DNA of 64,000 nt from Mesodorylaimus sp. YZB2_4 (GCA_030248295.1 JASANH010001508.1:434001-498000); one strand, 5' to 3'. Counted from the stretch's first letter, positions 43,415-57,136 are shown. The notes: generated from the letters alone by a model not told the origin. Numbers and translations: made by a program.

Positions 43415-46400
43415 GGCGAAAGAGAGTCCGCTGGCAGATAGCGGGGAGGTGGATCCAAAATACCAATACATTGTAAAGCATGCGTACTACTTAATTCCTA
43501 TCGTCCTGAATGCAGACTGCATTGTGCATTGAGTCTGGGCAGTCTGTGCGTAACTTTAATCATCATGCAGTCGAATCGAAGTTTTAGGGGTCCGTCTCCG
43601 CATGATCCCAAGAGCACGGAGAAATCTAATCATGATCTGAAGAATGCGTCAACTGGTGATGTGAAAAACGTGTCAACTCGTGATCTGAAAAATGAGTCGA
43701 TCCCCAATCAGCCGAAACTGGGCGATCAGAAAGTTGGGTTCAAAGGAACGCGTGATTTGTCAACTCGGTACCTGAAGCTCCAAGCGTTCGATGAGATGTT
43801 GCCGCCGGAGCAAGCAATCCGTTCAGTGAGCCCAGCAAATCCGTCAAAAAACAATGGGCCTCCACGTCCGCTGGCATTTTCAAAAGCTCGAACGAAAAAC
43901 TCTCAAGAAAACGTCGACAATAATCACAAGTACGAAAACGTCGAAGGTGACATCGAAAAAAGTGGCACAAGCAGAAGCAGCACCTTTGTGTCATCTCGAG
44001 GACAGGAAAGCACAACCTTGAGGGCTTTAGGTGACGAGCAAATCGGCATGAACATGACCGCCGTGATTGTCCGAGATGATCGCGAAAAGTACAAATTCGG
44101 ATGGGGCAAGTAAGTTATTTGTACACGTCGTGATCATAGGTTAGAAAATTTTGTTGCTTACTATTAGAATCCAACCAAAATTTCTGCAGAAGATGCTGAA
44201 TCCAAACGTCTTTTTCGCAGTTCTCTGCTTGATTTCTTTCTGTGGCCATTTCGGCATGCACGGTGTGTTTCAAGGGGCTTCGACTCAGATTCAACGAAAG
44301 TTTTCGATCGGCAGTGAGGAAATGAGTTACGCCCTGCTCATGTACTACGCCGGCTACCTGTTGGCTTTTCCACTCATTGCCTATTATGGAAGTCACAGTA
44401 AGTCAGCACCAGCGCGGTCTGTCACAATTTGAATCAGATCAGCATGGAGAGTTGCATTTACGAACACCGAATCAATGGCGCAAGCGAGCTCTGACTTTCG
44501 TATTGCCCTAGCACTATAGAATATAGATATGCTCGCTCACTCCTTGGAAACATCTCAATCTGAAAGCTGTTGCTGCGTAACGCACTACATACAGTACTCT
44601 TTTAGGCGCTCACAAGCCTCGTTGGATTGGTGCAAGCGCTGTGATCACTGCAATCGGAGCATGCATCTTGGTCATACCGCACGCCGTCCTAGAACCTGAG
44701 TCGCAGAGATCGTCCGCGTCTTCTTACTGCGATCCATTCGAGCGAGGAGACAGTAGCAGGGACACAAGTGGCGCTAACACCACGACGACCAAGCAAGATT
44801 GCTACTGGATTTCTGGAAGAAGCAAGCTTGTGTTCGTTTTTGGTTTCGCAAACTTCGTCTACGGTTTGGGCAGCGCGGCACCACCAACTATGGGTGTAGT
44901 GTTTCTGGACGAACACGTATCGTATCGGGCCTCGCCCGTCTACTCCGGCCTATACCGCGTCTTTGAAATGGCCGGCCCAGTCGCTGGTTACATCGTTACT
45001 GCTGCGTTCTCAAAGATTCCAGGAAACATCGATAAAACGTGAGAATTCTCTCCCAGTTTCTCCTTGTGGCTCTTGGATATCAGCTTTGTAGATTCGTAGA
45101 CCTCGAAGAGTCGAGTACAGGTCACTACGGTGGCTGGTGGATGGCCATGATAGGATGCGCGTCTGCCTCGTTGTTAGGCGCTTTCCTCATGTTCGGATAT
45201 CCAGCACAGTTGGCTGGGGCCAATCAAGCGCAATTGCGAGAGCTCATGGAAGAAGTGCTCGACCACTGGCGAATTCCCGTCTATGCCACCAAAAACTGGG
45301 CCAAGGACCTCGGCGAAGGCCCAGTTGCCTTGATGAAACACGCAATGGTAGCAGAACCTTCCTGCTTTTTTAAAGAATAGGATAGCTGGCTGTTTCAGAT
45401 CCTGCTATGTCAACCGACCTTCGCAGCACTGGCCATCGAAAGGATTCTGAACACATTCCTGACCGCCGCGATCTCGAGTTTCATCGCTGAATACATCGAA
45501 ACCGTGTTCGGGGTATCACCCAGCCAGGCTAGCTTCTGGACTGGTAAGTTCTGTGTAGGGTTATGGCAACCTTTGGTAAAATGCGTTTTGATCGCAGGTG
45601 GAGCCATCGCAGCATCTGCTGCCGCTGGTCACCTGAGCGGTACCTATGTCCAATACACTTTCAACTACCAGATCAAGCAGAACCTTCGTTGGTCCTTGGT
45701 CACAGCTATCGCAGCTCTCGTGTGCCTTTTTGCCTTCGCTATTGGATGCGAGCAACCTCCTTTCGTTGGCATGAACTATAATATGACGTAAATGACAAGC
45801 GGATCAGACACTCAAACATACTCATTTTTATAAAATTTGTAGGCCGAGTGACCAGAGCACGTGGCTGAATCAGACTTGCAGCGCTCACTGCCAATGCGAT
45901 TTAGTGTACCGCCCTGTATGCTGGAAGAGCAAGCGGGAAATGCTGCAGTTTTATTCTCCATGTCACGCTGGTTGCACCAAGATTATCGATCAGGCCAATG
46001 ACTGGGTGAGTGCAGTGGAGACAGTCTTTGCAATATTTGCCCATGCGATCGACTGTTTCAGAAAGGATCAGGCTGCACTTGCATTTCCGATTATTACAAT
46101 GCCGCCCCTTCGACTGTGAGCACTGATCTCTGTTCTGCTCGGTGTTGGAACCAACTGATCGCTTTCATGCTGGCTCTGGCTTGGTGCGCATTCTTCATGT
46201 CCTTGCGCAGGAATTCACTTTATCAAGCCATGATAAGGTACAGAGACTATGCCGACCGCACGCAGTCATTCAGGCTTTTTTTGCAGGTTCGTTCCATTCA
46301 AGTACCGTCTGGTCGGTGTTTGCTTTATGACCAGCTGTGCCACCTTGCTGGGTGAGTAAATCATGTGACCGCCTTCACGTAACTCATTTCTACCAGGTGG

Positions 46401-46803
46401 TTTACTTTGGCCCCGTAATTCCTTTTCAGGTGCCATTCCGGGTGTACCTGCTTACGCGGAATTGTTGAAAATGTCCTGCCAATTCTATGAAAAAAACCAA
46501 TGCAGCACGAAGAAGCAGTGCATTCGATACGACACGGACTCCCTGACTCGCAATCTGACCATTGTGGGCACGAGTCTGGGCACTCTCGCTGTGCTGGCCA
46601 TCATCGCAGCTGTCATCAGTCACATCGAAGTCAGCGAGGTCAGCGAGGGCACAGCGAAGAAGAAAAGTACGAGAAAGGAGACGATGAAATCAGCGAGGCG
46701 GTAGGAAAATCAATGTCCGTCAATTTTTCCAGTTGTGTGAACTCGTGCTAGTCTTACCTCTTAGATGTAATCATGACTAATCCAAAGTATCTGAAGTGCT
46801 AAT
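43415..46803. repeat. Tandem duplication unit, right copy
   Basis: Copy of 34370-37756, with introns and flanks retained. Exons 3-10 are very similar. Exon 1, intron 2 and the intron between exons 8 and 9 have diverged most. Confidence 0.9.
43565..46704 (+). CDS. Organic anion transporter polypeptide (OATP/SLCO), copy 2
   Basis: Paralogue of the gene at 34521-37648 with the same ten-exon structure, Kazal loop and helices; about 825 residues. No frame break or stop was found, so both copies look functional. Differences concentrate in the N-terminal extension, in loop exon 3-4 (for example VDLEESSTGHYGGWW against VGLEEPTTDYYGGWW) and in the last residues. Sequence upstream of the ATG is conserved but out of frame relative to the longer open frame of copy 1, which supports MQSNRSF as the true start in both. 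Transport substrates are unknown. The copies could differ in expression, as upstream sequence is shared for only about 150 bases. Confidence 0.92.
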
Positions 46804-47682
46804 AGCGGCACGACTGCACTGTCCGTCTGTGATAGCGCCTTACTATCTTTGTTGTCTAGCTGACAGGTCGCGCACACACCGAAAACATAGGACATGCAGA
46901 ACATAGCAGCTGAATAACGAACACTCAAAATTTTGACAATCATGATTGTGATTGTGTAAGTGGCCCCTGCTGGCTATCTAGCTACAGTATAGGAGAGATC
47001 GGCTCTGCCCAAATACGCGGAGTCGGCGAATTTCAAACAAGCCACATACGCATGCCAGCTAACGATATCAGACAGGATCATGCGACCAGATAGTGCTTTC
47101 TATCAAATCCTATACCAGGTCAATTTGCAGAAAATTCTATCGCTATCGGAGAGCTATCGTACCTCTTTTGCCCAGTTTATCGCATCATCAGTGACTCATC
47201 TTCCATCAATCACATGGATTGATGGAGCAGTCATCATGGCCGGACCTGCAGTCACTGGAAAATTCCCCCTACTCATTCTATTGATACTATTGATACCAGT
47301 TCGACAACCCTGCGCGATCACGCACGCAGAAAACTTGGGTAGTCGAAGAAAGTGCTCGAACATGCGGTCATTTTCTGGTCAACCAGGGGCCACTGGGAAA
47401 AATAATCACCATCGAAATTCATCCCTGCCTGTGTACTACTTTCACGCAAAGTTCCGTTTCGTTTTGATTTGCGAGAGACAGTCGGGAATGTTCCCTCGTG
47501 AGTGGCCAAACTTTGAACGTTTTTGTGCGTATGCTCGTATTCGTGCCTTATTGCTGACGAAGAGATCATGACAAAAGTATAATGTTCAGGCATGCGGTAT
47601 GAAATTTTCAACAACTACACACGCAGAGAACAAACCCACACTGAACTTGTCGTCAGTCACGCACAGTCACTCCTACCAATTA
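46804..47682. other. Intergenic, OATP copy 2 to RBBP5 3' end
   Basis: Mostly non-coding. An open frame at 47080-47571 contains an internal ATG at 47236 followed by a good signal-peptide-like stretch (FPLLILLILLIPV). It could be the first exon of a small secreted protein, but no downstream exon or family was found. Confidence 0.35.
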
Positions 47683-50600
47683 TCAGCGACCACTCGCTTT
47701 TCCTTTCCGTTTCCCAGTCTCCCTGATAGCGGGAGAGGGGGCAGCAGCAGAGGACGTCTTCTTCCTGCCTCCGCCCAAGCCTTGCAGCAATGGGTGGACA
47801 TCGCCATTTCCAGCAGCGCCAACAGCTGGCAATGAGATATCTACTGGCACCATAGAACTGGCGACATCCGCAAGGGCCTGGCTGCCAGATTTAGTCGGTG
47901 AATGAGGTACGACCATGGCGGGACCGGGATTCGCAGTCGAGTCGGCGGGCAGAGATGCAACTGGAAATAGGGGATTTTCTTCTGGTTCGTCGATCTCCGG
48001 GGCGACTGGAAGATACCACAGACCGTCCACAGCCTCGCCTTCTTCGTCACTAGAAAATATGTCAATCCAGGCTGAGCACATACATTGGCGAGACCACGAA
48101 AGATGCCTACCTGCTACAGAAGGCGGGCACAGGCGTAACTGTGTTCACATCCACCTCCACATCCTCGTCGACATTTTCTGTAAAAAACACCACTTTATTT
48201 TTTGCCAATCCACTCCAAGGGTCGTACCCGGCCCGCACCCTGTGAGGAGACCTGAATTCTAAATCTCTGATCCATACAGGGCGGCCTAGAGTAGTGGGTC
48301 AGGCTTCCATCTATCCAGCAAGGTGTGCGCATTGGCGAGCGTTCCTCCACCCTTCCATTATGAGTCTACGGTTGTGGAAAACCACAAACACCAGAACAAG
48401 ACCTCTCCTTGCTTGCCGAATTCAGCGGGGAAATGGCTGACAAATCATCCAACCCACCTCTAACGATAAGCGTGCGAACTTAACGACTAACTTTAAACAA
48501 GCCTGACCACTGCACATACCTGCATTCATATGCACACTGCGATCCTCGTCCTCCATGTCGAATTCCGATTCCCGCTCCTCATATTCCACATTCTCGTCAA
48601 GTTCTTTAAAATCAGGTGCAAACGCGCTCCAGTTTTCCTGAATGTAAAAACTCCAGTTGAAGGAACCGCGCCCTAAGCGATCCATCGCCCATAACTTACC
48701 ACATGACTTTGCGACCAAACTGTAACTGCCACATTCGATATAGAAACCAATAACGGCCTCGACGGATGCCAAACCAAATCCAATAATGTTTCTCCTTTGA
48801 TTCCGTGCAAAAATTTCACTAAACTTCCGCTTTTGAATTCCCAAATCGAAATGGAATGCGTGCGAGCGCTGCCAGCGCAAACGTATTCACCATCTCCCGA
48901 AAAACAGCAAACTTTCCAAGGTGTCCTGAAAAAAAAACAGGTACTAAAGGAGAAAAAGCAACAAAAAATTATAAATTACTTATTCACTAAATCTTGCAGC
49001 TTTTGCACAGGTTCTGCCACCCCCGACAAAGAACACGTTCGTTTTAGAGCGTCCAAATCGTAGATACGAATTATGCGATCGTTGGAGTTTGTTAGAAAGC
49101 AGCTACAAGAGAAATCAGCCATGTAAAGGATAGCACGACTCGAAAAACTTTCGGCCAGCATACTTTCCTCTGCGGGCCACTTCGATAGATCGAATTGGAT
49201 GACTGCTTTGTTGTCGAAAAGAAGCGACCACTTGCATGGACTTGGCCTCCACTAAGCCCACCTAAAAATAAGTCAAGTCTTTTTGAGTCCCCTATTCTAG
49301 CGAGTGACAGGTGGGGGTCATGGTCAGTTTGCATGTAGAAAGAGAACTATGGCAGCGACCACAGTACTGGGTGGCCAACGGACGATAAGCAACTGGGATA
49401 ATCATGAAGCAGGCAAGTAACTCAGGTTTAGATCTGCGCGTGATTCGATTCCCAGTCGGGGTGTTATTTTGTCTAATGGCTTATAAACGTGGTTATTGTT
49501 TCGATTAAGTTCTAGATCATCCATTTAGCCATGCTTTCCAGCTTGCGAGGGTACTCGTGATTTTTGTTACAGGATGGTACTGTACTTTTCCGCCCAAAGC
49601 AACCCATCTAAAATAACTGGTCCTTTGCTAGCGCTCGCGGGTTAGAGTTTGTACAAAATTTTTCAAAAACTTGATCCTGTTTGCATGGTAAAAGCCCGAA
49701 TATTTATTAAGCAAGGCAGCAGCATCGACTGATTAATCGATCTGGTTGAACAGATCCGCCGATCCGAGGGTTAGATCAGATCCGATTGCTGGATCGGAAT
49801 TTAAAATTTGATGCTTTATCCGCTTAGAAAACGACCAAATCAGATGATCTGGATTGGGATACCAGCTCAAGGTCGGATTGGTCGGCGCTAGAGCGGATAG
49901 GACAAGATGTATATAGAGGCACCTGACACTACATACTATAACTGCACGCATATAAAGCTTACCTTGCCTTTACCGTTGCCCGTGATAATATAATCTCCAC
50001 GTCGGTCAAACGCTGCTATTGTGTGCGAGTCAGGACCACTAACCAAATCATCGTCAACTGGGATGACCTGGTGCTTGGGGATACGACTGCCCGCCGATGT
50101 CGATGTTGAATCCTCTGAATCCGATAAGGTCATGAGAACTGCTGCGTGCTTCATGGGACAGATGATAAAACGTTTCCTAAAAAAGCAAGCAATACCATCT
50201 GACAGTTTTTCTGAGCAAAGTTCAGCTGATTAAAGGGTCGGTTAGGACGAGCACAGGACACAAAGCCTCCCTTTAAGGCATCAGGCAACAAGGAATCCCT
50301 TAAAAGACCGTGAGGCCACCTCGGTGGTGCAGCGGTGAGGCGTCTGTCACACTTTGCTTGGCCGAGCTGGAAACCGGTCGGCCTTGAGTTTAACTCTGGC
50401 CGTCTAAGAGCTTGGTGAAGATCTCTCTACGCCTTGCACGCCTGGTGGTGAAAGACTCACCCTTCATCCCTCGGGGGTCGATAAACGAGGGCAGGCTTTA
50501 TGGGGCGAAAGACTCTCGAATCTACGTCCTTTCACTGGACACGGGCTAGGTACGGTTACAACATGGGGTAACCACCGACATCGCGGGGTAGCGACTAACA

Positions 50601-51607
50601 CGCGCCCTTGCCTGACATGTATCCCGGATTGACCCTAGTCGATGGCAAGATGAGATCAAATAACAAGCCCCTTAGCCCGCGGGAAAGGGCCGAAAATCGA
50701 CCCTCCCGGACTGACTAGGATGGGTAAAACAAGACAGTGAGCAAACTCATACCTGTCTCTTGGATGAAACTGCACTCGCATTACGGCCGACTGGAACCGA
50801 AAGCGATGTTCGCACTCGCCACTGAGAACGTCCCAAAACGCGACAGTATTATCTGTGCTGGCCGTGATCAATTTTCGTCCATCTCGACTCCAGCTAAGGA
50901 AAGATGGAAATTGTAAAGGGGATCGCCAATAGGCTTTGTTCTCTAAAGAATTCTGTTAATTCATGCCATGCCCATCGACTAGTTTTTCAGCCAGGCCAGG
51001 GGCTAAGGGCTGGCCTTTATTGCCAACCCTGTATTTACTCGCAGCCTGGTTCTACTGGAACAACTTGGCATGCTACGCCAGATTAGGACTTATATATATT
51101 TCTTCTAAGTCCTGACGGGATTTAGAAAATTTTTGCTGTCCCCCTAAACTACATACACAAGTGCCGGAAATCTTTACCTTAGCGAGCACACTGGTTGAAC
51201 GTGAGCTACTATGACTTTAGCGATACCGCGTGTAGTGAAATCAAAGATCAGAATTCGCCCATCATTGCAGCCGACAGCCAACAACGAGCCCCATCGATTA
51301 AAACGACAAGTCAAAGCGATGCTCGTGCAATCGAGAGTACCGTCTAATTCTTCCGGATAGCTCTGACCAAAGGATTCTATAAAATAAAACAGTATTACAG
51401 TCGTTAGCTACGCAGGAATGCAGGAGGTGATACCTAACCCAAGTCAATCTTATAACGATCAAAGAATTTTCAAACTTCACAAAAATTTTCTCTCTGAACA
51501 AAGCCTTTTACGGCCTTTTACGGCCGGGGGTACGGCCTTTTAGAGGGAAAATAAAAAATCTGCGCATTCCAGAATCTGTTTTCCTTACCTAGAAGTCCGA
51601 TATTCAT
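47683..51607 (-). CDS. RBBP5: Retinoblastoma-binding protein 5 (COMPASS/MLL complex WD40 subunit)
   Basis: Nuclear WD40 protein that, with WDR5, ASH2L and DPY30, activates SET1/MLL histone H3K4 methyltransferases. Ten exons in transcription order: 51589-51607, 51178-51376, 50753-50894, 49963-50176, 49164-49261, 48980-49102, 48700-48925, 48520-48637, 48111-48177, 47683-48049. Total about 524 residues (human 538). Landmarks: MNIGLL joined to [87 protein letters not shown]. The ASH2L/nucleosome-binding hinge is nearly identical to human ([20 protein letters not shown]), and the following WDR5-binding stretch ([15 protein letters not shown]-type) is present. The basic tail is shorter than in human. 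Intron 3 holds a SINE, and part of the gene is copied at 41.2-42.6 kb. Confidence 0.97.
50318..50700 (+). mobile_element. SINE-like tRNA-derived element, copy 2, in RBBP5 intron 3
   Basis: Begins CTCGGTGGTGCAGCGGTGAGG (box A-like core GGTGGTGCAGCGG) and continues with CCTTGAGTTTAACTC at box-B spacing, CCTTGCACGCC and a GC-rich body. It matches the reverse complement of 40800-41185 in block order and lies antisense to RBBP5. Confidence 0.65.
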
Positions 51608-52432
51608 CGCACCTATTTTTGTAAAAAATCAAGGTTTTTTATATGCAATATTTTCAATTACAAGATAGCGAACCGTCCGTCTTTTCCCCGTCCGTCGTCA
51701 ACAATCGAGCGATAGCGATAATCGATAACGAACAAATTATTGCCACTAGTTGCAGACACTGCTGACTTTGCTGCTTATATCAATACTACAAAGCCAGTGC
51801 GCACGGCCATGGCTGGCGCGACACAGTCACGCCTACGCGCCAGCCGTGTGGCTGAAAGTCCAGCAAACCTTTAGTGCGTCATCCCATGTCGACCGATTTT
51901 CTCCTTGGGCCGGTTTTTTTCCTCGCATAGGTAGTTAGTAGGTACACAAAAATGTGGCCGAACCGCGTGCCAGGTTTGGGATGTAACGTCTTTGATGCAT
52001 CGGGTAGTGACGTTCTAATAATCGTGATACTTAGGGAAGAAGGTACCTAATTCATCCCTCTGGACTGGTACCTACAAAGTTTGTCGCTCGTTCCCTCCTT
52101 CATTCTCACATAATACTTTTTCAATAAGGTCTGTTCATTTTAATGCGCGGAGGAAAAGGTGAAAGCTACGTACCTCATGTGATTCTTTCTCCCTAAACTG
52201 AGGAAGTTGTTTCTGCGTGCCAGCAGCGGCCTATGCTTTCCTACTTCGTCTACTTATAGTTGCCCAGTTGGGTTTTTGAAGTTCGTGATGAAATGTAGTT
52301 TTGACTTTATTTGCAGACTTTGAGCGAGAGCAGTTGGCTCCATTCACGGTATTATATCGTTATTTTATGAATTGTTGAACGAAAACGAATCAGCTTCTGG
52401 GAAGTACAAAGCCGAATTTGAAGAAATTAGCC
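51608..52432. promoter_or_regulatory. Divergent intergenic region, RBBP5 and USP
   Basis: 825 bases separate the head-to-head starts of RBBP5 (minus) and the ubiquitin protease (plus), so this should contain both promoters and 5' UTRs. No TATA box or initiator is convincing. A repeated TACGGCCTTTTA/ACGGCC motif lies at 51505-51540, inside RBBP5 intron 1. Confidence 0.4.
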
Positions 52433-55400
52433 ATGTCTGTTTCGTCTGCTCCAACGCAGTCACGTCTGACCGGCACGACGTTTTATCGAGATAATTCAGA
52501 CTACCATTCGAAATATGGCAGCATTTTCAGTTCCAGGTATTTTAGACTTATGAATGATCTCGGCGAATGCGTGTATGCAACTCGATGATAGTCTGCGTAC
52601 TTGTCCCCCGCATCGCAGTTACTGATCGCACCACAGCTTTTAAATAGCGCTCATGCGGAAAGAAGTGGGCTCGTGTCCCCCTTTCTCTGATTTCTTTTGA
52701 GTATGCCTAGTATGCGAATGCGGAGCAGGAGGCCAGTGGCATTGTCTTGTCAGTAACTTATATCTTGTATTTAGGTCTCCAAGTTTGGACAACGGTTTCA
52801 CTGGAACCTTACCGCGTCGATATGGTAATAATAATACTAGTTCAGTTGTGAGGCCGCTGCCGGTGGGTCCATCGATAAGTAGCAATCAGTACGATTCTTC
52901 GTCATCAGTGTCACCTTCATCGTCGTCGTCAGTTCGCTCTATTCCGATCAGATACAACGACACATCGTCAACGAACGCCTTGGGAAGACGGATGGGAACT
53001 ATTGCTAGTTCTGCGGCCAGCAGCAAACCGCCGTTGCCTTCTAGCGCTTATGAGCGAGTATCGTCCTCGTTAGGTAAGTGTAAGAATTTGAGTCTTGTCT
53101 TGTTTAAAAAGATCTTGTCTTGTGCATTTTAGGAGGAAGCAAATATTTATCTTCGGCAAATAGTCCCGATCTTCGTCATCCGAATGTGAGTATTAATCGA
53201 TACATGCGTTCGTCGAGCACGGATCGGTCATCAGCTCCGCCCTCCATTCATACGCGTCATATTATGAGCGATGATCAATATCGCCGTCTTCCAGTCACAA
53301 GTAACATCGAGAATTTCGAGCGTTTCTCAGATCCGAGACCATATTCGGCGACGTACACATCGCGGCGGCCATCAATAACTGGCCACGACGACTATTTACA
53401 CGGAAGATCTCCATCGCCGTTATCGTCGTCCAGTCAAAGAAGTTACATGAATGGTACTGGTACTATGCGAACTGTCCCAATTTACCGCAGTCGAGAGAAA
53501 GACGACGAAGAACGCGACGTTTTAGTGTCGTTAATGACTTCTCCGTCGGCGTCCAGTGGTGTAGGAATTCCTGGCGGCTCAATGTCGCACACGGGTTTAT
53601 ATCGGTCGCGAGTGGGCGCTGTTAGCGTACCGGATGTGCCCACATACGCCCGAGGTCACATCGACGATTCGACCACGTCGACCAATGCTAATTTGCATAA
53701 CGGCTACAGCAGTGGAAGCCGTCGAAACAGCCTGACCAATAGCTCATTAGAAAGGCAAGAATTAGAGGATGACGATGAAGAAAGCAGCGAAGAAAAGGCG
53801 GCGAGGGAAGAAGCCGAATTGCGTAGAAAATATTCCCCAGCAAATTATCGAAGCCCATCAGAAACTGATAGTTGGACGAGTGGAAGGCTGGCCACATCGT
53901 CGGAATCGGACGCTTGGTCTGCTGGTAGGCACGCGACCCCGTCGGAGACGGCATCGAATTGGTCAAATGGAAAGTATGCAACCCCCTATACCGGCACGAA
54001 CAACGCAACTGGAAATGGAGTGAGCAATGTCTTCGTGAAGAACGAACCGAGTCGAAGTTCGACGAGCAGCGTTGACTCGTCGGAGTCGCGTTTATCGAGC
54101 GGACGAAATAGCAACGTCAGCGATGGAGGGGTAAGTCAGGTAAAAGCCATGCGGGGGGTGTAGCAAGAGGAGTTTGAGTGCTATTCACCCTTTTCGTTGG
54201 AGCATCCGCAAGTTTAGCGGGTGATCATTATCGAGGATAGAATAATGGGAGCATTGTGTGAACTCAGCACAGAGTGCTTTTACTTTCAGCACGCTCGGTA
54301 TGGTGAATCCGGTCGTTTTATTCGGGATGATGATAACAACGATTCAAAGAAGTCCGGCTTGGTGGGATTGAGAAATTTAGGGAATACTGTAAGTAAAAGG
54401 GAAAGTACTACTTCAGTTGATAGATAACGGCTTTTTGTTCTCTTTTTTAGTGTTTCATGAATTCTGTGATCCAGTGCCTTAGCAATACGAGACCATTGCG
54501 CGATTACTGTCTGCATTCGTCGTCAACGTTGTCAACTGATATCAACAATAATACAACTAGCCGCATGAAAGGCGCCTTAATCAAAGGTGAGCAAAGTTAA
54601 GGAATTTTTGGTCGGAGAGAATTTGGAAACGGACAATTTCGCCAGGCGTATCGTCGCCAGTCATCGGCTGGTTATCGTTTCTTAAAGAAAACCAAGCAAA
54701 CTGAGTGCTGGTTCAAAATCCTGTTGCTGGTTTGGGTTGGTGTCAAATGGATGAATCCCTTGATGTAATCTTGACTCTTTTGTTTTAGCTTTCCGAGAAT
54801 TGCTGTCGGAGCTGTGGTCGACGACCAAAGGTGGTTACGTGTCTCCTGATCGGTTCAAAACGCAAATACAAAAGTTCGCTCCTCGGTTTACAGGTTACAG
54901 GTATGCTAAGATGGTGGGGCAGTTAATGTTTATTAATAACGAGTGGAATCTGTTTTTTTAGCCAGCAAGATGCTCAGGAGTTTTTGCGTTATTTGCTGCA
55001 AGGTTTGCACGAGGATATAAATCGAGTGCAGACACGTCCACCGCCATTGCAGCCGATTGAGGATAGTTTACCTGATTCTCAGAAAGCGATGGAATCTTGG
55101 AAACGGTATTTGAGAGTGGATGAGAGCAAGATAGTTGGTGAGTTAGTCGGCATTTTTACTTGCTATATCAAGGACATAGTGATCCGTTTTTTTAAAGATA
55201 TCTTCGTTGGTCAGTTGAAGTCGGAATTGAAATGCACGCATTGTGGAAATGTTAGCACCACGTTCGATCCGTTCTGGGATTTATCGTTGCCCATACCACA
55301 AGATACGAGGCGTAATCAGGTAACGCTGAACGATTGCTTGGATGCATTTACGAAAGAGGAAGTCCTGGATGGCGATGAGAAGCCGGTAAGTTGAATGTTG

Positions 55401-56037
55401 GTTGTGGATGGAAAACCTGTCTTAAGGAATTATGTTGTTTTAGACGTGCGATGTATGCAAGACGAGACGTCGATGCACCAAAAAGTTTTCGATTCAGAAA
55501 TATCCGTCAATTTTGGTGCTTCGTAAGTGGCTTGTATTTGATTGGTCGTAGGCGAATTAAAGCGCGTGGGATTTTTAGATTTGAAACGATTTAGCGGTGA
55601 GCGTTATCGATCCCGGTTATCGACACTGGTCGACTTCCCGTTGACGAAATTAGATTTGAGTCCGTACGCGGCCGTCAAATCAGGTGAGTCACGCTGTAGA
55701 GTGGCCTGGATTAGTTAGTCTATGCTGGTTGTATATTACAGCTGTGACACCGACCTACGACTTGTACGCCGTGAGCAATCATAGCGGGACGCCGTTGACT
55801 GGCCATTATACTGCCTATTGCAAGAACCCGCAGTCTGGTCGGTGGTACTTGTATGATGACTCGAGGTAAGTGCTGTCTGGTGGCGAAGGGCATTTATTTG
55901 TGTGGGATCGAATCCGAGGGACTTACCACCGAGCTTGTTTTAGGGTTTCGCCTGTCAACGATCGTTCTGTGATTTCTTCCGAGGCCTACGTCTTGTTTTA
56001 CGAATTGTCGTCGTCCGGTTCGTCGTCTCGTTTGTAA
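52433..56037 (+). CDS. Ubiquitin-specific protease, USP2/USP8/USP21-like
   Basis: Cysteine deubiquitinase of about 838 residues in 12 exons: 52433-52536, 52775-53073, 53133-54130, 54290-54388, 54451-54586, 54789-54900, 54962-55137, 55198-55385, 55444-55522, 55579-55683, 55742-55865, 55944-56037. The first ~470 residues are a low-complexity Ser/Arg/Thr-rich region. The catalytic core starts [11 protein letters not shown] and continues over an intron into [13 protein letters not shown], the catalytic Cys box. [12 protein letters not shown] follows, then a zinc site (KCTHCGN and CDVCK) and the catalytic histidine box [10 protein letters not shown] with WYLYDDS. It closes with EAYVLFYEL. All catalytic residues are present. 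The core is closest in layout to USP2/USP21; substrates cannot be read from sequence. Confidence 0.93.
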
Positions 56038-57136
56038 GGAGCCTGGTCGATGTCAGTCAATAGGGAACGTTGTCACGAGCTAGAGTGAGGGAGTTTAGGG
56101 GAAGGCGAGGTTATGATGTATGTAAATAGACTGGGGTGTTTGGAATAGACAGTGAGGGATATGCTTCTTGAGCAGCTATGCTGTTGCTCATGCATCGAGA
56201 TTAGAAGTGTAGGAGGGGTGTTTGGTTATTTCTGCGTAAGTTTATGATCATATTTTTAAATTTCGTCCTTAGTGAATCGAGTTATTTCTTTTTTCTGGTG
56301 TGATGCTGCTGCCGGCGTAATGCCAAAGCACCAAAAAGCCTTTTACCTGAAATCTGTAGCTAGGTGATATTTTAGTTGTCATTTAATTTTTTGTTTGTCA
56401 GAGGGGAGAGTGCAATGTGTTTTTGAGTGGCGCAGTGTAAGAAACGGTTCGAATCATACGGAGTGGATAGGCTCATGCGCGAGTGAAGTGATTTTATTAG
56501 GCCAGAATCTGGTTCCTTATATACTGTAATTTTTTGAGTGCCAGAGGTAGTGGTTTTTTAGTTGATAGAGTAGGGCTGTGTGAGTTGATTTGCTATTCTT
56601 TCCGTGTGTATTGAACGAACGATGCTGGCGGATTTTTGTTTTCATGCATTTGCCTGAAGAATTTCAGCCTTTCAGTAGTATTTTAGGTTTTTTGTTCTCA
56701 TATGGCATAATAAGAGAAGCAGGCTTTTTACGTGAATATGCGAGATTGATTTTGTGTAGATAGAGGCTGAGGAATATGAATTAGGGTGGGCAAGGGTCAA
56801 GTTTTAGATGGCGTATGTATTTAGGCTATGTAGTATAGAAGTTATACTTCTCGTAACACGGTGCGAGTGGGCCTGCGTGCCTGATTATTAGAGGAAGTAC
56901 ACTTGTGTTGTCATATTTTAACTTTTAGGATTTGTTTGCCCTAGAAAGTCCTGGTGGCTGCGGTGCGTTGGCGAACGGAGTATGGTGTGTGGCTTTGCTG
57001 TGTAGTGTTGAATAAATTGCTAATCACGAATGCGGGTGAGAAGGGTCATGTGATCAGGAGAATGTGCTAGATGGACCGGTGGGAGTAGGAGAAGCGAATA
57101 GCAGGTGCAATACCCTGATGGGAATGTATTCGAGTC
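56038..57136. other. Intergenic, USP 3' region to FBXO41-like
   Basis: T-rich sequence, probably the USP 3' UTR and the next promoter. AATAAA at about 57010 is the first clear polyadenylation-like signal. No gene is recognised. Confidence 0.5.

Noticed and set aside
47080-47571. 163-codon open frame with hydrophobic stretch
   Set aside because: No family resemblance, no splice partners; only the internal ATG with signal-like sequence is mildly suggestive, so it was not called a gene.
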